Assembly (NCBI RefSeq): GCF_010729305.1
Contig: NZ_AP022574.1
Coordinates: forward strand, 4,712,001 to 4,776,000
Length of the DNA: 64,000 bases
Source: Mycolicibacterium psychrotolerans
GTDB lineage: Bacteria; Actinomycetota; Actinomycetes; Mycobacteriales; Mycobacteriaceae
Direction: 5' to 3'
A program made the position numbers and the translations under genes. This document shows, in pieces, positions 33,024 to 41,466 of this stretch (position 1 is the first letter of the stretch; every line of letters begins with the position of its first letter). The notes under the pieces were generated by a model. The model had not been told where the DNA came from, ran no database searches, and saw nothing but the letters and a program-made list of their open reading frames with translations.

Positions 33024-33034
33024 AACGGTGCCGG

Positions 33035-33796
33035 TCAGGTCCCCGTCCAGTTCGGCTTGCGCTTCTCGGCGAACGCCGTCGCCCCCTCCATCGCGTCCTT
33101 GGACGAGAACACCGGTTCGATGAGTTCGCCCTGCTTGAGCCACATCTCGCTCTCGGTCCACTCCGCCGATTTCACGATGATCTCCTTGGTGACCGCCACC
33201 GCGAGCGGACCGTTGGCGGTGATGCGATCGGCCAGCGCCAGGGCGCCGTCGAGCGCCTCGCCGGGTTCGGTGAGCACGTTGACGAAGCCCCATTGCGCGG
33301 CCTCCTCGGCGGTGAAGCTGTCACCGGTCAGCGCAAGCTCCAGGGCCTTCTGGTACGGGATGCGGTGTGGCAGCCGCAGCAGCCCACCACCCGCGGCGAC
33401 CAGACCGCGCTTGACCTCCGGGATGCCGAACTTCGCGTTCCTTGCCGCGACCACCAGGTCGGTGGCCAGCACGATCTCGGTGCCGCCCGCCAGCGCGTAG
33501 CCCTCGACCGCGGCGATCACGGGTTTGCGTGGCGGCCGCTCGGTGAAGCCGATGCCGCGGCCGGGGATCGCGGGCACCTCGCCCGCCATGAACGCCTTCA
33601 GATCCATGCCCGCACAGAAATTGCCGTCCGCGCCGGTGATGATCGACACCGACAGCTCAGGATTCCCGTCGAGTTCGTCCATCGCATCGGCCAGGCCCCG
33701 CGCCACCGCAAGGTTGAACGCGTTACGCGCCTCCGGCCGGTTGATGGTGATGATCAGGGCTCGCCCGCGGCGTTCGGTGAGAACCTCGTCGACCAC
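33035..33796 (-). CDS. enoyl-CoA hydratase/isomerase (crotonase) family
   Basis: A 253-residue crotonase. TINRPEARNAFNL begins the spiral, GADGNFCAGMDLKAF forms the first oxyanion Gly region, KPVIAAVEGYALAGGTEIVLATDL has the second, and FGIPEVKRGLVAAGGGLLRLP has the catalytic E position (E of IPEV), with the second catalytic acid replaced by Ala/Gly-rich sequence. C-terminus has EGATAFAEKRKPNWTG. GTG 33796 has AAGGGA upstream. It is followed by the thiolase gene upstream in transcription, forming a lipid-catabolic unit. Confidence 0.9.
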   Translation of the reverse strand: MVDEVLTERRGRALIITINRPEARNAFNLAVARGLADAMDELDGNPELSVSIITGADGNFCAGMDLKAFMAGEVPAIPGRGIGFTERPPRKPVIAAVEGYALAGGTEIVLATDLVVAARNAKFGIPEVKRGLVAAGGGLLRLPHRIPYQKALELALTGDSFTAEEAAQWGFVNVLTEPGEALDGALALADRITANGPLAVAVTKEIIVKSAEWTESEMWLKQGELIEPVFSSKDAMEGATAFAEKRKPNWTGT

Positions 33797-33834
33797 TGTC
33801 TCCCTTGACCTTTCGTGTGGGTCCGCGGTGGATC

Positions 33835-35010
33835 TCAGACCTCGACGACGACCGCGCCGCCCTGCCCGCCACCGGCGCACATCGCGGCGATGCCGATGCC
33901 ACCGCCGCGCCGCTGCAGTTCGTAGACCAGCGTAGTCACCATCCTGGCGCCCGAGGCGGCGATCGGATGTCCGAGGCTGCAGCCGCTGCCCGAGAAGTTG
34001 ACCAGATCCTCGTCCAGGCCGAACTCGCGGCACGCCGCGATCGGCACCGATGCGAACGCTTCGTTGATCTCCCACAGCGCGACGTCGGAGGCCTTCAGGC
34101 CCGCCCGGTCGAGCACCTTGCCGATCGCTTTCAGCGCGCCGAGCCCACAGTCTTTCGGGGCGACACCCGCAGAGGCCCAGGCTCTGACAGTCGCCATCAC
34201 GGTGAGACCGTTCGCCGCCGCGTAGTCCGCCTCGACCAACGCGACCCCCGCTGCGGCATCGTTGGTGCCGCTGCTGTTGCCTGCGGTGATCGAGAATCCC
34301 TCGATCTCGGGATGGAGAACTTTGAGCCCGGCCAGCTTCTCGACGGTCGTGTCGCGGCGCGGATGCTCGTCGACGCTGAAGTCGGTCACCGAACCGTCGA
34401 ACTGCGTCACCTTCAGCGGGATGATCTCGTCGACGAACTTGCCTGCGTCGATGGCCGCGACGGCGCGCTGGTGCGAGCGCGCCGCCCACGCGTCCATCTC
34501 CTCGCGGGTGATGCCGACGGCCTGCGCGGTGTTCCAGCCGACCGTGATGGACATGTCCTTGGCCGGCGCGTCGGGTGTCTCGACATGGGTCGGTGGCATC
34601 CAGCGCTCCTCGAACGTCAACTCGGGGCCGGGTATGCGCCAGTTCACCAGCGGCGTCATCGACAGTGACTGCACGCCGCCGGCGATCAGTACCCGCTCCA
34701 TCCCGGAGCCGATCTGCGCCGACGCGTTGCCGATCGCGGTGAGGCTGCCGGCGCAGTGCCGATTCACCGATTGCCCCGGCACGTGTTCCAGGCCGGTCGC
34801 GGTGGCGGCATATCGCGCCAGATCGCCTCCGCCGTAATGAGATTCGGCGAAGATGATGTCGTCGACATCCGCCGGGTCGACGCCGGAGCGCCGCACCACC
34901 TCGGGCAGCACCGTGGTGATCAGCGTTTCGGGCGGGGTGTTGACCAGCGTGCCTTTGAACGATCGGCCGATGGCCGTCCTGGCAGCGCCGACGATGACGG
35001 GAGTTGGCAT
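33835..35010 (-). CDS. acetyl-CoA acetyltransferase (thiolase)
   Basis: A 391-residue thiolase. The nucleophile Cys is in SVNRHCAGSLTAIGN (about residue 86), the His motif is NEAFASVPIA, and the general-acid Cys is in CAGGGQGGA near the C-terminus; GHPIAASGARM is also present. The family includes degradative thiolases of fatty acids and side chains. It lies upstream of the enoyl-CoA hydratase in the same transcript (38 bases), and 89 bases downstream of the GntR gene. Confidence 0.92.
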   Translation of the reverse strand: MPTPVIVGAARTAIGRSFKGTLVNTPPETLITTVLPEVVRRSGVDPADVDDIIFAESHYGGGDLARYAATATGLEHVPGQSVNRHCAGSLTAIGNASAQIGSGMERVLIAGGVQSLSMTPLVNWRIPGPELTFEERWMPPTHVETPDAPAKDMSITVGWNTAQAVGITREEMDAWAARSHQRAVAAIDAGKFVDEIIPLKVTQFDGSVTDFSVDEHPRRDTTVEKLAGLKVLHPEIEGFSITAGNSSGTNDAAAGVALVEADYAAANGLTVMATVRAWASAGVAPKDCGLGALKAIGKVLDRAGLKASDVALWEINEAFASVPIAACREFGLDEDLVNFSGSGCSLGHPIAASGARMVTTLVYELQRRGGGIGIAAMCAGGGQGGAVVVEV

Positions 35011-35099
35011 TTTTCGACCTCGGGTCTGGGCAGACGGACGTGTCCGACGAACGTTACAAAACTAGCAGATACTGTAGCGTCCGCAGTAGGGGCCCGAGG

Positions 35100-35768
35100 T
35101 CAGGCGATGACGCCGCGCCGGGTGAGGTGCTCGATCAGCGGCGCGGCGCCGGCGGCCAGATGCTCCGACATGGCCGCGCGTGCCCGGTCTTCGTCCCGCG
35201 CGGCCAAGGCGTCGAGCAGCCGGCGGTGGTGCCGGTTCGAACTATCGGGCCAGCCGTCGATCGTCGGGAACACCGTCTCAGGCGCATACCGGGTGATCTG
35301 CGACATCAGCTGCGCGAGCTTCGGAGAATCGGCGGCGACGTTGATCGCCCGGTGGAAGTCGTGATTCAGCCGGACGGCCCGCTGCCCGTCGCCGGCGGCG
35401 TACGCGGCCTCCAGGTCGCTCTGGATGCCGGTCAGTTGCTCGAGCGCGGCAGCGGTGATGGCGGCCGCGGCGCGCGCCGCGAGCTCGCCGCCGATGTGGG
35501 CCTGGACCTGCGCGACGTCGGTGATGTCGCGCACCGTCACCGGCCGGATGACGAAACCCCGGCGCGGCTGCTGGTCGAGCAGACCCTCGGCCTTGAGCTC
35601 GAACAGCGCCTCACGCACCGGGGTCACGCTGATGCCGAGTTCGGCCGCGAGCTGGTCGAGCCGCACGTACGCCCCGGCAGCGTAGGTTCCGTCGAAAATC
35701 CGCTGCCGCACGATCCGGGCCACGTCCTCGGCGAGCTGCGGCCTGACCGCGAAGTCGAAAGTGCTCAC
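35100..35768 (-). CDS. GntR family regulator, FadR/FCD subfamily
   Basis: A 222-residue regulator. The N-terminal winged HTH is IVRQRIFDGTYAAGAYVRLDQLAAELGISVTPVREALFELKAEGLL, and the C-terminal FCD domain has HDFHRAIN and RHHRRLLDALAARDEDRARAAMSEHL, including the Asp/His metal ligands. It is embedded in the acyl-CoA catabolic cluster, between an acyl-CoA dehydrogenase and a thiolase on the same strand, so it most likely controls these genes. The candidate palindrome at 39025 is a possible target. Confidence 0.9.
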   Translation of the reverse strand: MSTFDFAVRPQLAEDVARIVRQRIFDGTYAAGAYVRLDQLAAELGISVTPVREALFELKAEGLLDQQPRRGFVIRPVTVRDITDVAQVQAHIGGELAARAAAAITAAALEQLTGIQSDLEAAYAAGDGQRAVRLNHDFHRAINVAADSPKLAQLMSQITRYAPETVFPTIDGWPDSSNRHHRRLLDALAARDEDRARAAMSEHLAAGAAPLIEHLTRRGVIA

Positions 35769-35772
35769 GTCG

Positions 35773-36966
35773 TCACACCCGATAGTCGGCGAGCAGCCGC
35801 TTGCTGATGATGCTCTTCTGGATCTCGCTGGTCCCCTCGCCGATCAACAGGAACGGGGCATCGCGCATCAACCGCTCGATCTCGTACTCCTTGGAGTAGC
35901 CGTACCCGCCGTGAATCCGGAAGCTCTGCTGGGTGACCTCCGCGCACACCTCGCTGGCGAAGTACTTCGCCATGCCCGCGGCGACGTCGTTGCGCTCTCC
36001 GGAGTCCTTGAGCCGGGCCGCGTTGACCATCATCAGGTGGGCGGCCTCGACTTTCGTCGCCATCTCGGCCAACTGAAAGGCGATGGCCTGGTGCTCGGCG
36101 ATCGGCTTGCCGAAGGTGCTGCGCTGCTGGGCGTACCGCGCGGCCAATTCGAAGGCCCGGATCCCCACCCCGCACGCCCGGGCGGCGACATTGACCCGGC
36201 CCACCTCGACGCCGTCCATCATCTGGGCGAATCCCTGCCCCGGCGCAGCACCGAGGATGTCGGTCGCCGCGGCCCGGTACCCGTCGAAGACCATCTCGGT
36301 GGTGTCGACACCCTTGTACCCGAGCTTGTCGAGCTTGCCCGGAATGGTCAGCCCGGGAGCGACTTCCCCGAAGCCGGTGGGCTTTTCGATCAGGAACGCG
36401 GTCAGGTTGCGATGGGGCTTGTCCGCGCCCAGGTCGGTGCGCACCAATGTCGCGACCAGGGTGGAACTCCCACCGTTGGTGAGCCACATCTTCTGCCCGT
36501 CGATGGTGTACGTGCCGTCGCCGTTGTCGGTGGCCCGGGTGCGGATCGCCGCGACGTCGGATCCCAGTTCGGGCTCGGACATCGAGAACGCACCCCGGGC
36601 CTCGCCGGTGGCCATGCGCGGCAGGAGGTTTCGCTTCTGCTCGTCGGTGCCGTGCTGACGGATCATGTAGGCGACGATGAAATGGGTGTTGATGACGCCC
36701 GAGACACTCATCCAGCCACGCGCCAGCTCCTCCACGCACAGCGCATAGGTCAGCAGTGATTCGCCGAGGCCGCCGTACTCCTCGGGGATCATCAGGCCGA
36801 ACAGGCCCATCTCGCGCATGGCGTCGACGATGGCCTGAGGATAGGTGTCGTTGTGGTCGAGCTCCTGCGCGGCGGGGATGATCTCCTTGTCGACGAACTG
36901 CCGCACGGTCGCGATGATCTCGGTCTGGAACTCGCTGAGCCCCAGCGTCTGCGCGAGCCTACTCAT
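35773..36966 (-). CDS. acyl-CoA dehydrogenase
   Basis: A 397-residue homotetramer-type acyl-CoA dehydrogenase. FSMSEPELGSDVAAIRTRA and MWLTNGGSS are the flavin-binding blocks, RVNVAARACGVGIRAFELAARYAQQRSTFGKPI is the domain-3 helix, and GEGTSEIQKSII holds the catalytic Glu of the MCAD type. The start ATG 36966 is inside a 34-base tandem repeat, with GGAGCGGG 8 bases upstream. Located between thiolase and GntR genes in one leftward transcript; the 4-base gap to the GntR gene suggests coupling. Confidence 0.93.
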   Translation of the reverse strand: MSRLAQTLGLSEFQTEIIATVRQFVDKEIIPAAQELDHNDTYPQAIVDAMREMGLFGLMIPEEYGGLGESLLTYALCVEELARGWMSVSGVINTHFIVAYMIRQHGTDEQKRNLLPRMATGEARGAFSMSEPELGSDVAAIRTRATDNGDGTYTIDGQKMWLTNGGSSTLVATLVRTDLGADKPHRNLTAFLIEKPTGFGEVAPGLTIPGKLDKLGYKGVDTTEMVFDGYRAAATDILGAAPGQGFAQMMDGVEVGRVNVAARACGVGIRAFELAARYAQQRSTFGKPIAEHQAIAFQLAEMATKVEAAHLMMVNAARLKDSGERNDVAAGMAKYFASEVCAEVTQQSFRIHGGYGYSKEYEIERLMRDAPFLLIGEGTSEIQKSIISKRLLADYRV

Positions 36967-37030
36967 GCGCGATCCCGCTCCGCTTCTCGCTTGTCGTCAT
37001 GCGCGATCCCGCTCCGCTTCTCGCTTGTCG
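36963..37030. repeat. perfect 34-base tandem duplication carrying RBS and start codon
   Basis: Two identical 34-base units (36963-36996 and 36997-37030) exactly fill the space between the stop of the thiolase (37031) and the start of the acyl-CoA dehydrogenase. On the coding strand each unit carries GGAGCGGG and an ATG 8 bases later. The first-read ATG (37000) opens a 13-codon frame ending just past the second ATG (36966), the real gene start. Confidence 0.92.
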
Positions 37031-38245
37031 TCACGCGTCCACCCTTTCGAAGATCGCGGCCAGCCCCTGACCGCCGCCGATGCACATGGTCGCCAGGCCG
37101 AAGCGGCCCTGCCGACGGTGCAGTTCCCGCGCCAGTGTCGCGAGCATCCGGCCGCCGGTAGCGCCGACGGGGTGCCCGAGGGAGATACCCGAGCCGTGCA
37201 CATTGGTGCGCTCCAGATCCGCCTCTGCGAAACCCCATTCGCGCATGCACGCCAGCGCCTGCGCCGCGAACGCTTCGTTCAGTTCGATGAGGTCGATGTC
37301 GGCGAGTTGGAGCCCGGCCTTGCCCAGCGCTGCCTCCGTCGCCGGCACCGGTCCGATTCCCATCGTCTCGGGCGGCACACCGGCCACCGCCCACGACACG
37401 ATCCGGACCAACGGGGTGAGTCCGAATTCCCCGGCCTTCTCCCGGGTGGTCACCAGGCACATCGAGGCCGCGTCGTTCTGCCCGCTGGAGTTACCCGCCG
37501 TGACGGTGGCCTGCGGATCCGCATGCAGTAGAACAGGTTTCAGCGCGGCGAGCTTCTCGACCGAGGTGTCGGCGCGCGGATGCTCGTCGGTGTCGATCAG
37601 GTTTCCGCCGGAGCGGCTGCGGACCGACACGGGAATGATCGTCTCGGCGAGCAGACCGTCGTTCTGGGCGGCGACCGCCCGCTGATGTGACCGCACGGCG
37701 AGCTCGTCCTGCTCCTCCCGCGAGATGGCGTACTGCCTGCGCAAGTTCTCCGCGGTCTCGAGCATGCCGCCGGGTACCGGGTGATTCCTGCCGCCCGCGG
37801 TGGTCCTGCCCCGGGCCAGTCCGTCGTGCACGGTGATGCCGCCGCGCGCAGGTCCCCAGCGCATCTCGGTGGAGTGGTACACCACGTTGCTCATCGATTC
37901 CGCACCGCCGGCGACGACGAGATCGTTTGAGCCGCTGGAGATCTGCAGGCACGCCTGGATCACCGCCTGCAGCCCGGAGCCGCACCGCCGGTCGACTTGC
38001 ATCCCGGGCACCGTGACGGGCAGCCCGGCGTCGAGCGCTATGACCCGGCCGATCGCCGGCGCCTCCATGCTGGGATAGCAGTGCCCGACGATCACGTCCT
38101 GCACGGCCTCGGGCGCCACGCCGGTCCGCTCGAGCAGTCCCTGCAGAGCGGCGACGCCGAGGTCCACGGCGGTGAGGTCACGGAACGTGCCGCCGTAGCG
38201 ACCGATCGGCGTGCGGACCGGTTCGCAGATCACCGCCTCCCGCAT
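37031..38245 (-). CDS. acetyl-CoA acetyltransferase (thiolase)
   Basis: A 404-residue thiolase. The nucleophile Cys is in QVDRRCGSGLQAVI, the conserved His is in NEAFAAQALACM, and the second Cys is in CIGGGQGLAAIF; GHPVGATGGRM is intact. ATG 38245 overlaps the SDR stop by one base (TGATG), so translation is coupled. With the SDR upstream and the acyl-CoA dehydrogenase downstream it gives a full beta-oxidation half-set. Confidence 0.94.
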   Translation of the reverse strand: MREAVICEPVRTPIGRYGGTFRDLTAVDLGVAALQGLLERTGVAPEAVQDVIVGHCYPSMEAPAIGRVIALDAGLPVTVPGMQVDRRCGSGLQAVIQACLQISSGSNDLVVAGGAESMSNVVYHSTEMRWGPARGGITVHDGLARGRTTAGGRNHPVPGGMLETAENLRRQYAISREEQDELAVRSHQRAVAAQNDGLLAETIIPVSVRSRSGGNLIDTDEHPRADTSVEKLAALKPVLLHADPQATVTAGNSSGQNDAASMCLVTTREKAGEFGLTPLVRIVSWAVAGVPPETMGIGPVPATEAALGKAGLQLADIDLIELNEAFAAQALACMREWGFAEADLERTNVHGSGISLGHPVGATGGRMLATLARELHRRQGRFGLATMCIGGGQGLAAIFERVDA

Positions 38246-38994
38246 CAGAGGTGACGCCCGCCGGTGATCTCGAGGACGGTACCCGTCATGTAGGAGGACA
38301 GATCGGAAGCCAGGAACAGTGCGACCTTGGCCACTTCGTCGGGTTCGCCTGCACGGCCCATCGGCACCTCGGCCACTTTGGCGTCCCAAATGCGTTGCGG
38401 CATGGCCTCGGTCATCGCCGAGCGGATCAGCCCGGGCTGGATGGCGTTGACCCGCACACCGAGATAGGCGAGTTCCTTGGCGGCGGCCTTGGTCATCCCG
38501 ACGATGCCGGCCTTGGCGGCCGAGTAGTTCGTCTGCCCGACCATGCCGACCTTGCCGGAGATCGACGACATGTTCACGATCGCGCCGCGCTTGTTCTCCC
38601 GCATCACCGCCGCCGCAGCCCGCAGGCCGTTCCAGGTGCCCTTCAGATGCACCGCGATCACCTGGTCGAACTGCTCCTCTGTCATCTTGCGCATCGTGGC
38701 GTCCCGGGTGATGCCCGCATTGTTGACCATGATGTCCAGACCGCCGAAATGCTCGGTCGCTGCCCCGACCAACGCATCGACCTCCCGGGCATCGGTCACG
38801 TCGCAGCGCACCGCGCGTGCGACGTCGGCGCCACCGAGGGCGTCGGCCGCGGCCTGCGTCGCCTCCAGATTCACGTCGCCGAGGATCACGCGGGCACCTT
38901 CGTCGACGAACCGTTGCGCGATGGCGAGACCCAAGCCCTGCGCTCCCCCGGTGACCACCGCGGTCTGACCAGCCAGTAGTGCCACTGCATCCAT
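38245..38994 (-). CDS. SDR family 3-oxoacyl reductase/3-hydroxyacyl-CoA dehydrogenase (FabG-like)
   Basis: A 249-residue SDR. TAVVTGGAQGLGLAIAQRF binds NAD(P), NNAGITRDATMRKM is the FabG-like block, and VNMSSISGKVGMVGQTNYSAAKAG contains the Ser and YxxxK. It ends in a typical GGRHL tail. ATG 38994 is chosen; a longer frame lacks family sequence. It heads the leftward SDR-thiolase-ACAD-GntR-thiolase-ECH unit and is divergent from another acyl-CoA dehydrogenase. Confidence 0.93.
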   Translation of the reverse strand: MDAVALLAGQTAVVTGGAQGLGLAIAQRFVDEGARVILGDVNLEATQAAADALGGADVARAVRCDVTDAREVDALVGAATEHFGGLDIMVNNAGITRDATMRKMTEEQFDQVIAVHLKGTWNGLRAAAAVMRENKRGAIVNMSSISGKVGMVGQTNYSAAKAGIVGMTKAAAKELAYLGVRVNAIQPGLIRSAMTEAMPQRIWDAKVAEVPMGRAGEPDEVAKVALFLASDLSSYMTGTVLEITGGRHL

Positions 38995-39024
38995 CCTCAC
39001 CTCGTCGGGACCCGATCGGGGCTC

Positions 39025-39043
39025 ATCGTATTTCATATACGAT
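39025..39043. promoter_or_regulatory. operator palindrome in the divergent acyl-CoA catabolic promoter
   Basis: A perfect 7-base inverted repeat with 5-base spacer (ATCGTAT-TTCAT-ATACGAT) sits midway between the SDR start (38994) and the acyl-CoA dehydrogenase start (39080). The locally A+T-rich sequence is also the likely promoter core. The GntR regulator encoded in the cluster is the natural candidate to bind it, though the site could belong to a TetR elsewhere. Confidence 0.65.
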
Positions 39044-39079
39044 ATTTGCGACCACGAGCCCTGTGAGGAGCACGCCGCG

Positions 39080-40252
39080 ATGAGCCCCCCCGATGTGAGC
39101 GATGAGGATTTCCGCGAGATCCTGGCGCAGACTCGGCACTTCGTCCGCACCGCCGTCGTCCCTCGTGAGCAGGAGATCCTGTCCGACGACCGCGTCCCCG
39201 ACGACCTGCGTGAGCAGGTCGAGAAGATGGGCCTGTTCGGGTATGCGATCCCGCAGGAGTGGGGTGGCCTCGGGCTGAATCTGGCACAGGACGTGGAACT
39301 CGCGATGGAACTCGGTTACACCTCGCTCGCCCTACGCTCGATGTTCGGCACGAACAACGGCATCGCGGGACAGGTCCTCGTCGGCTACGGCACCGAGGAG
39401 CAGAAGTCCACCTGGCTGGAACGCATCGCCACCGGCGACGTCGTCGCATCGTTCGCTCTCACCGAACCGGGCGCGGGGTCGAATCCATCGGGGTTGCGCA
39501 CTAAAGCCGTTCGGGACGGCGAAGGGTGGGTCATCAACGGCAGTAAGCAGTACATCACCAACGCGCCCACGGCGGATCTGTTCGTGACGTTCGCCCGCAC
39601 CCGACCGGCCGACGCCGACGGCGCAGGCATCGCGGTGTTCCTGGTTCCCGCCGACACGGCCGGTGTCGCCGTCGGCGCCAAGGACAAGAAGATGGGGCAG
39701 GAAGGCGCGTGGACCGCCGATGTCACCTTCACCGACGTCCGCGTCGGCCAGAACGCCCTCGTCGGCGGCGCCGAGGACATCGGCTACCGCGCGGCACTGA
39801 CCTCCCTGGCCCGCGGCCGGGTGCACATCGCCGCGCTCGCGGTCGGCACCGCCCAGCGAGCCCTCGACGAATCGGTGGCATACGCCGCGACCGCCACGCA
39901 GGGCGGCACTCCGATCGGAGACTTTCAGTTGGTACAGGCGATGCTCGCCGACCAGCAGACCGGGGTGATGGCCGGCCGCGCGCTGGTCCGCGACACCGCC
40001 CGGCTGTGGATCACCGGCGAGGACCGCAGGCTAGCCCCCTCTGCCGCGAAGCTGTTCTGCACCGAAATGGTCGGCAGGGTGGCCGATCTCGCCGTCCAGG
40101 TCCACGGCGGCGCCGGCTACATGCGCGACGTCCCGGTCGAGCGCATCTATCGGGACGTTCGCCTGCTCCGGCTGTACGAGGGCACCAGCGAGATCCAGCG
40201 ACTCATCATCGGCGGGGGTCTGGTGAAGGCCGCCAAGACAACTCAGCGATGA
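39080..40252 (+). CDS. acyl-CoA dehydrogenase
   Basis: A 390-residue acyl-CoA dehydrogenase. FALTEPGAGSNPSGLRTKAV and QYITNAPTADLFVTFART are the flavin blocks; GRVHIAALAVGTAQRALDESV starts domain 3; LYEGTSEIQRLIIGGG holds the catalytic Glu. The unusually long-chain-like N-terminus (LRQVEK replaced by LREQVEKMGLFGYAIP) is normal for the family. It is divergent from the SDR-led operon and shares its operator, so both arms belong to one regulon. Confidence 0.93.
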   Translation: MSPPDVSDEDFREILAQTRHFVRTAVVPREQEILSDDRVPDDLREQVEKMGLFGYAIPQEWGGLGLNLAQDVELAMELGYTSLALRSMFGTNNGIAGQVLVGYGTEEQKSTWLERIATGDVVASFALTEPGAGSNPSGLRTKAVRDGEGWVINGSKQYITNAPTADLFVTFARTRPADADGAGIAVFLVPADTAGVAVGAKDKKMGQEGAWTADVTFTDVRVGQNALVGGAEDIGYRAALTSLARGRVHIAALAVGTAQRALDESVAYAATATQGGTPIGDFQLVQAMLADQQTGVMAGRALVRDTARLWITGEDRRLAPSAAKLFCTEMVGRVADLAVQVHGGAGYMRDVPVERIYRDVRLLRLYEGTSEIQRLIIGGGLVKAAKTTQR

Positions 40253-40274
40253 CCTGACCGCCCTCGGCAGTGGG

Positions 40275-40727
40275 TCAGCCGATGAAACGCACGATGGATT
40301 CGGCGATCGCCGCGGGCTTCTCCGATCCCTCGATCTCCACGGTCGTGCTCACCGTGGCCTGCACGGCGTTCTCGAGTCGGCTGACGGCCGAGACCACGGC
40401 GCGGGCCCGCAACCGTGCTCCGACCCGCACGGGCGTGATGAACCGGACCTTGTTGTAGCCGTAGTTGATCGCCATCGCGACGTTGTCGACCGTGTAGAGC
40501 TGGTGAGTGAAGTGAGGGAGCAGCGACAGGGTCAGCAAGCCGTGCGCGATCGTGCCACCGAACGGTCCGTCGGCCGCCCGCTCCGGGTCGACGTGGATCC
40601 ACTGGTGGTCGTCCGTGGCGTCGGCGAACAGATTGACCCGCTCCTGCGTGATCTCGAGCCACTCGGTGGGGCCGAGCTGGGTACCCTCGGCCGCCACGAA
40701 CTCGGTTAGGTCGTTGAATTTCTTCAC
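40275..40727 (-). CDS. htdZ: MaoC-type (R)-specific enoyl-CoA hydratase (HtdZ/Rv0130-like)
   Basis: A 150-residue single hot-dog hydratase very like Rv0130. The catalytic Asp and His are in FADATDDHQWIHVDPERA, followed by FGGTIAHGLLTLSLLP; the C-terminus has VSTTVEIEGSEKPAAIAESIVRF. GTG 40727 has GAAGGAGA 5 bases upstream. It faces the acyl-CoA dehydrogenase convergently and hydrates trans-2-enoyl-CoA to (R)-3-hydroxyacyl-CoA. Confidence 0.9.
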   Translation of the reverse strand: MKKFNDLTEFVAAEGTQLGPTEWLEITQERVNLFADATDDHQWIHVDPERAADGPFGGTIAHGLLTLSLLPHFTHQLYTVDNVAMAINYGYNKVRFITPVRVGARLRARAVVSAVSRLENAVQATVSTTVEIEGSEKPAAIAESIVRFIG

Positions 40728-41466
40728 CAGTGTCTCCTTCGGCGCGCGGTTGCGTGCGGCCCTCACAGTGCCACAGCGGTCCGGCGGGTCGGCACCAATG
40801 GCCACTTGGGCGCGCGATCGTGACACATCCTGCCGTCATTTTTCCCGCATTCGGACGTCGCGAACGGTCGCGCCATTTCGTTGCTCGCGGCTCCAATCGA
40901 GCCCGTGGCGTAAGTCGCGCAGCGGATCGCGAATTGCATTCGCGTTCGCTCGCAATATCAATGGAAAATAGCGCGATCGTCAGTTAATTCACGCGCGCCG
41001 GTAGTTTTGGCAAACTCGCTTACCATTCGTTCCATCGAACAGATCGAGCGTGATCGGCAGGCCACTGCGCGCGGCCTTGCATGATTGGCGACCGCCGCCG
41101 AGGACGACGGCGCGCGACCGCAGGTTACGAGGCGACGCATTGCCCGGTGGGGGCTCGCCGGGACCGAACCGGCAGGTTACCGGGGGGTAACCGGCCCGCG
41201 TGGCCGAGTCGCGCGCCGACTGAGCGGGCCGGCCGGCCGTCGCGACGGCCGTGGGGAGCAAAGATCAGGGCGCTTATGGAAATGTCGGCTGGGCCGCGGC
41301 GCCCCAGCCCTTGCCGTTCGCCGTGGCTACCAAATCCCGTTTATGACCTGCATCAACCGGGAAGTCAGGGATTGCCATTGCGCTCGCGAGCGAGATCGTG
41401 ACCTGATCGTTACCGTTCCCGAGGCCTGAATTCCCGGTCAAGATCTCTTCGCTAGCTGGAATTCCT
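40728..41466. other. 739-base non-coding region / long 5' leader of the c-di-GMP operon
   Basis: No credible gene lies here on either strand. The segment 40850-41060 is less GC-rich than its surroundings and may hold promoters. 41175-41192 is a perfect 7-4-7 palindrome (GGTTACC-GGGG-GGTAACC), and the part up to 41466 is very GC-rich and could be a structured leader of the operon that begins at 41467. A resemblance of CCGAACCGGCAGGTTACC to the 3' conserved part of ydaO c-di-AMP riboswitches is noted, but the other conserved segments were not found. Confidence 0.5.
41175..41192. promoter_or_regulatory. perfect palindrome in the c-di-GMP operon leader
   Basis: GGTTACC-GGGG-GGTAACC, 7-base arms, 274 bases before the first start codon. 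It may be an operator or, if transcribed, a stable hairpin. No regulator gene is adjacent. Confidence 0.5.

Noticed and set aside
41100..41200. ydaO c-di-AMP riboswitch
   Set aside because: Only one short segment resembles the 3' core; the 5' core and other conserved loops were not found, so it is not called.
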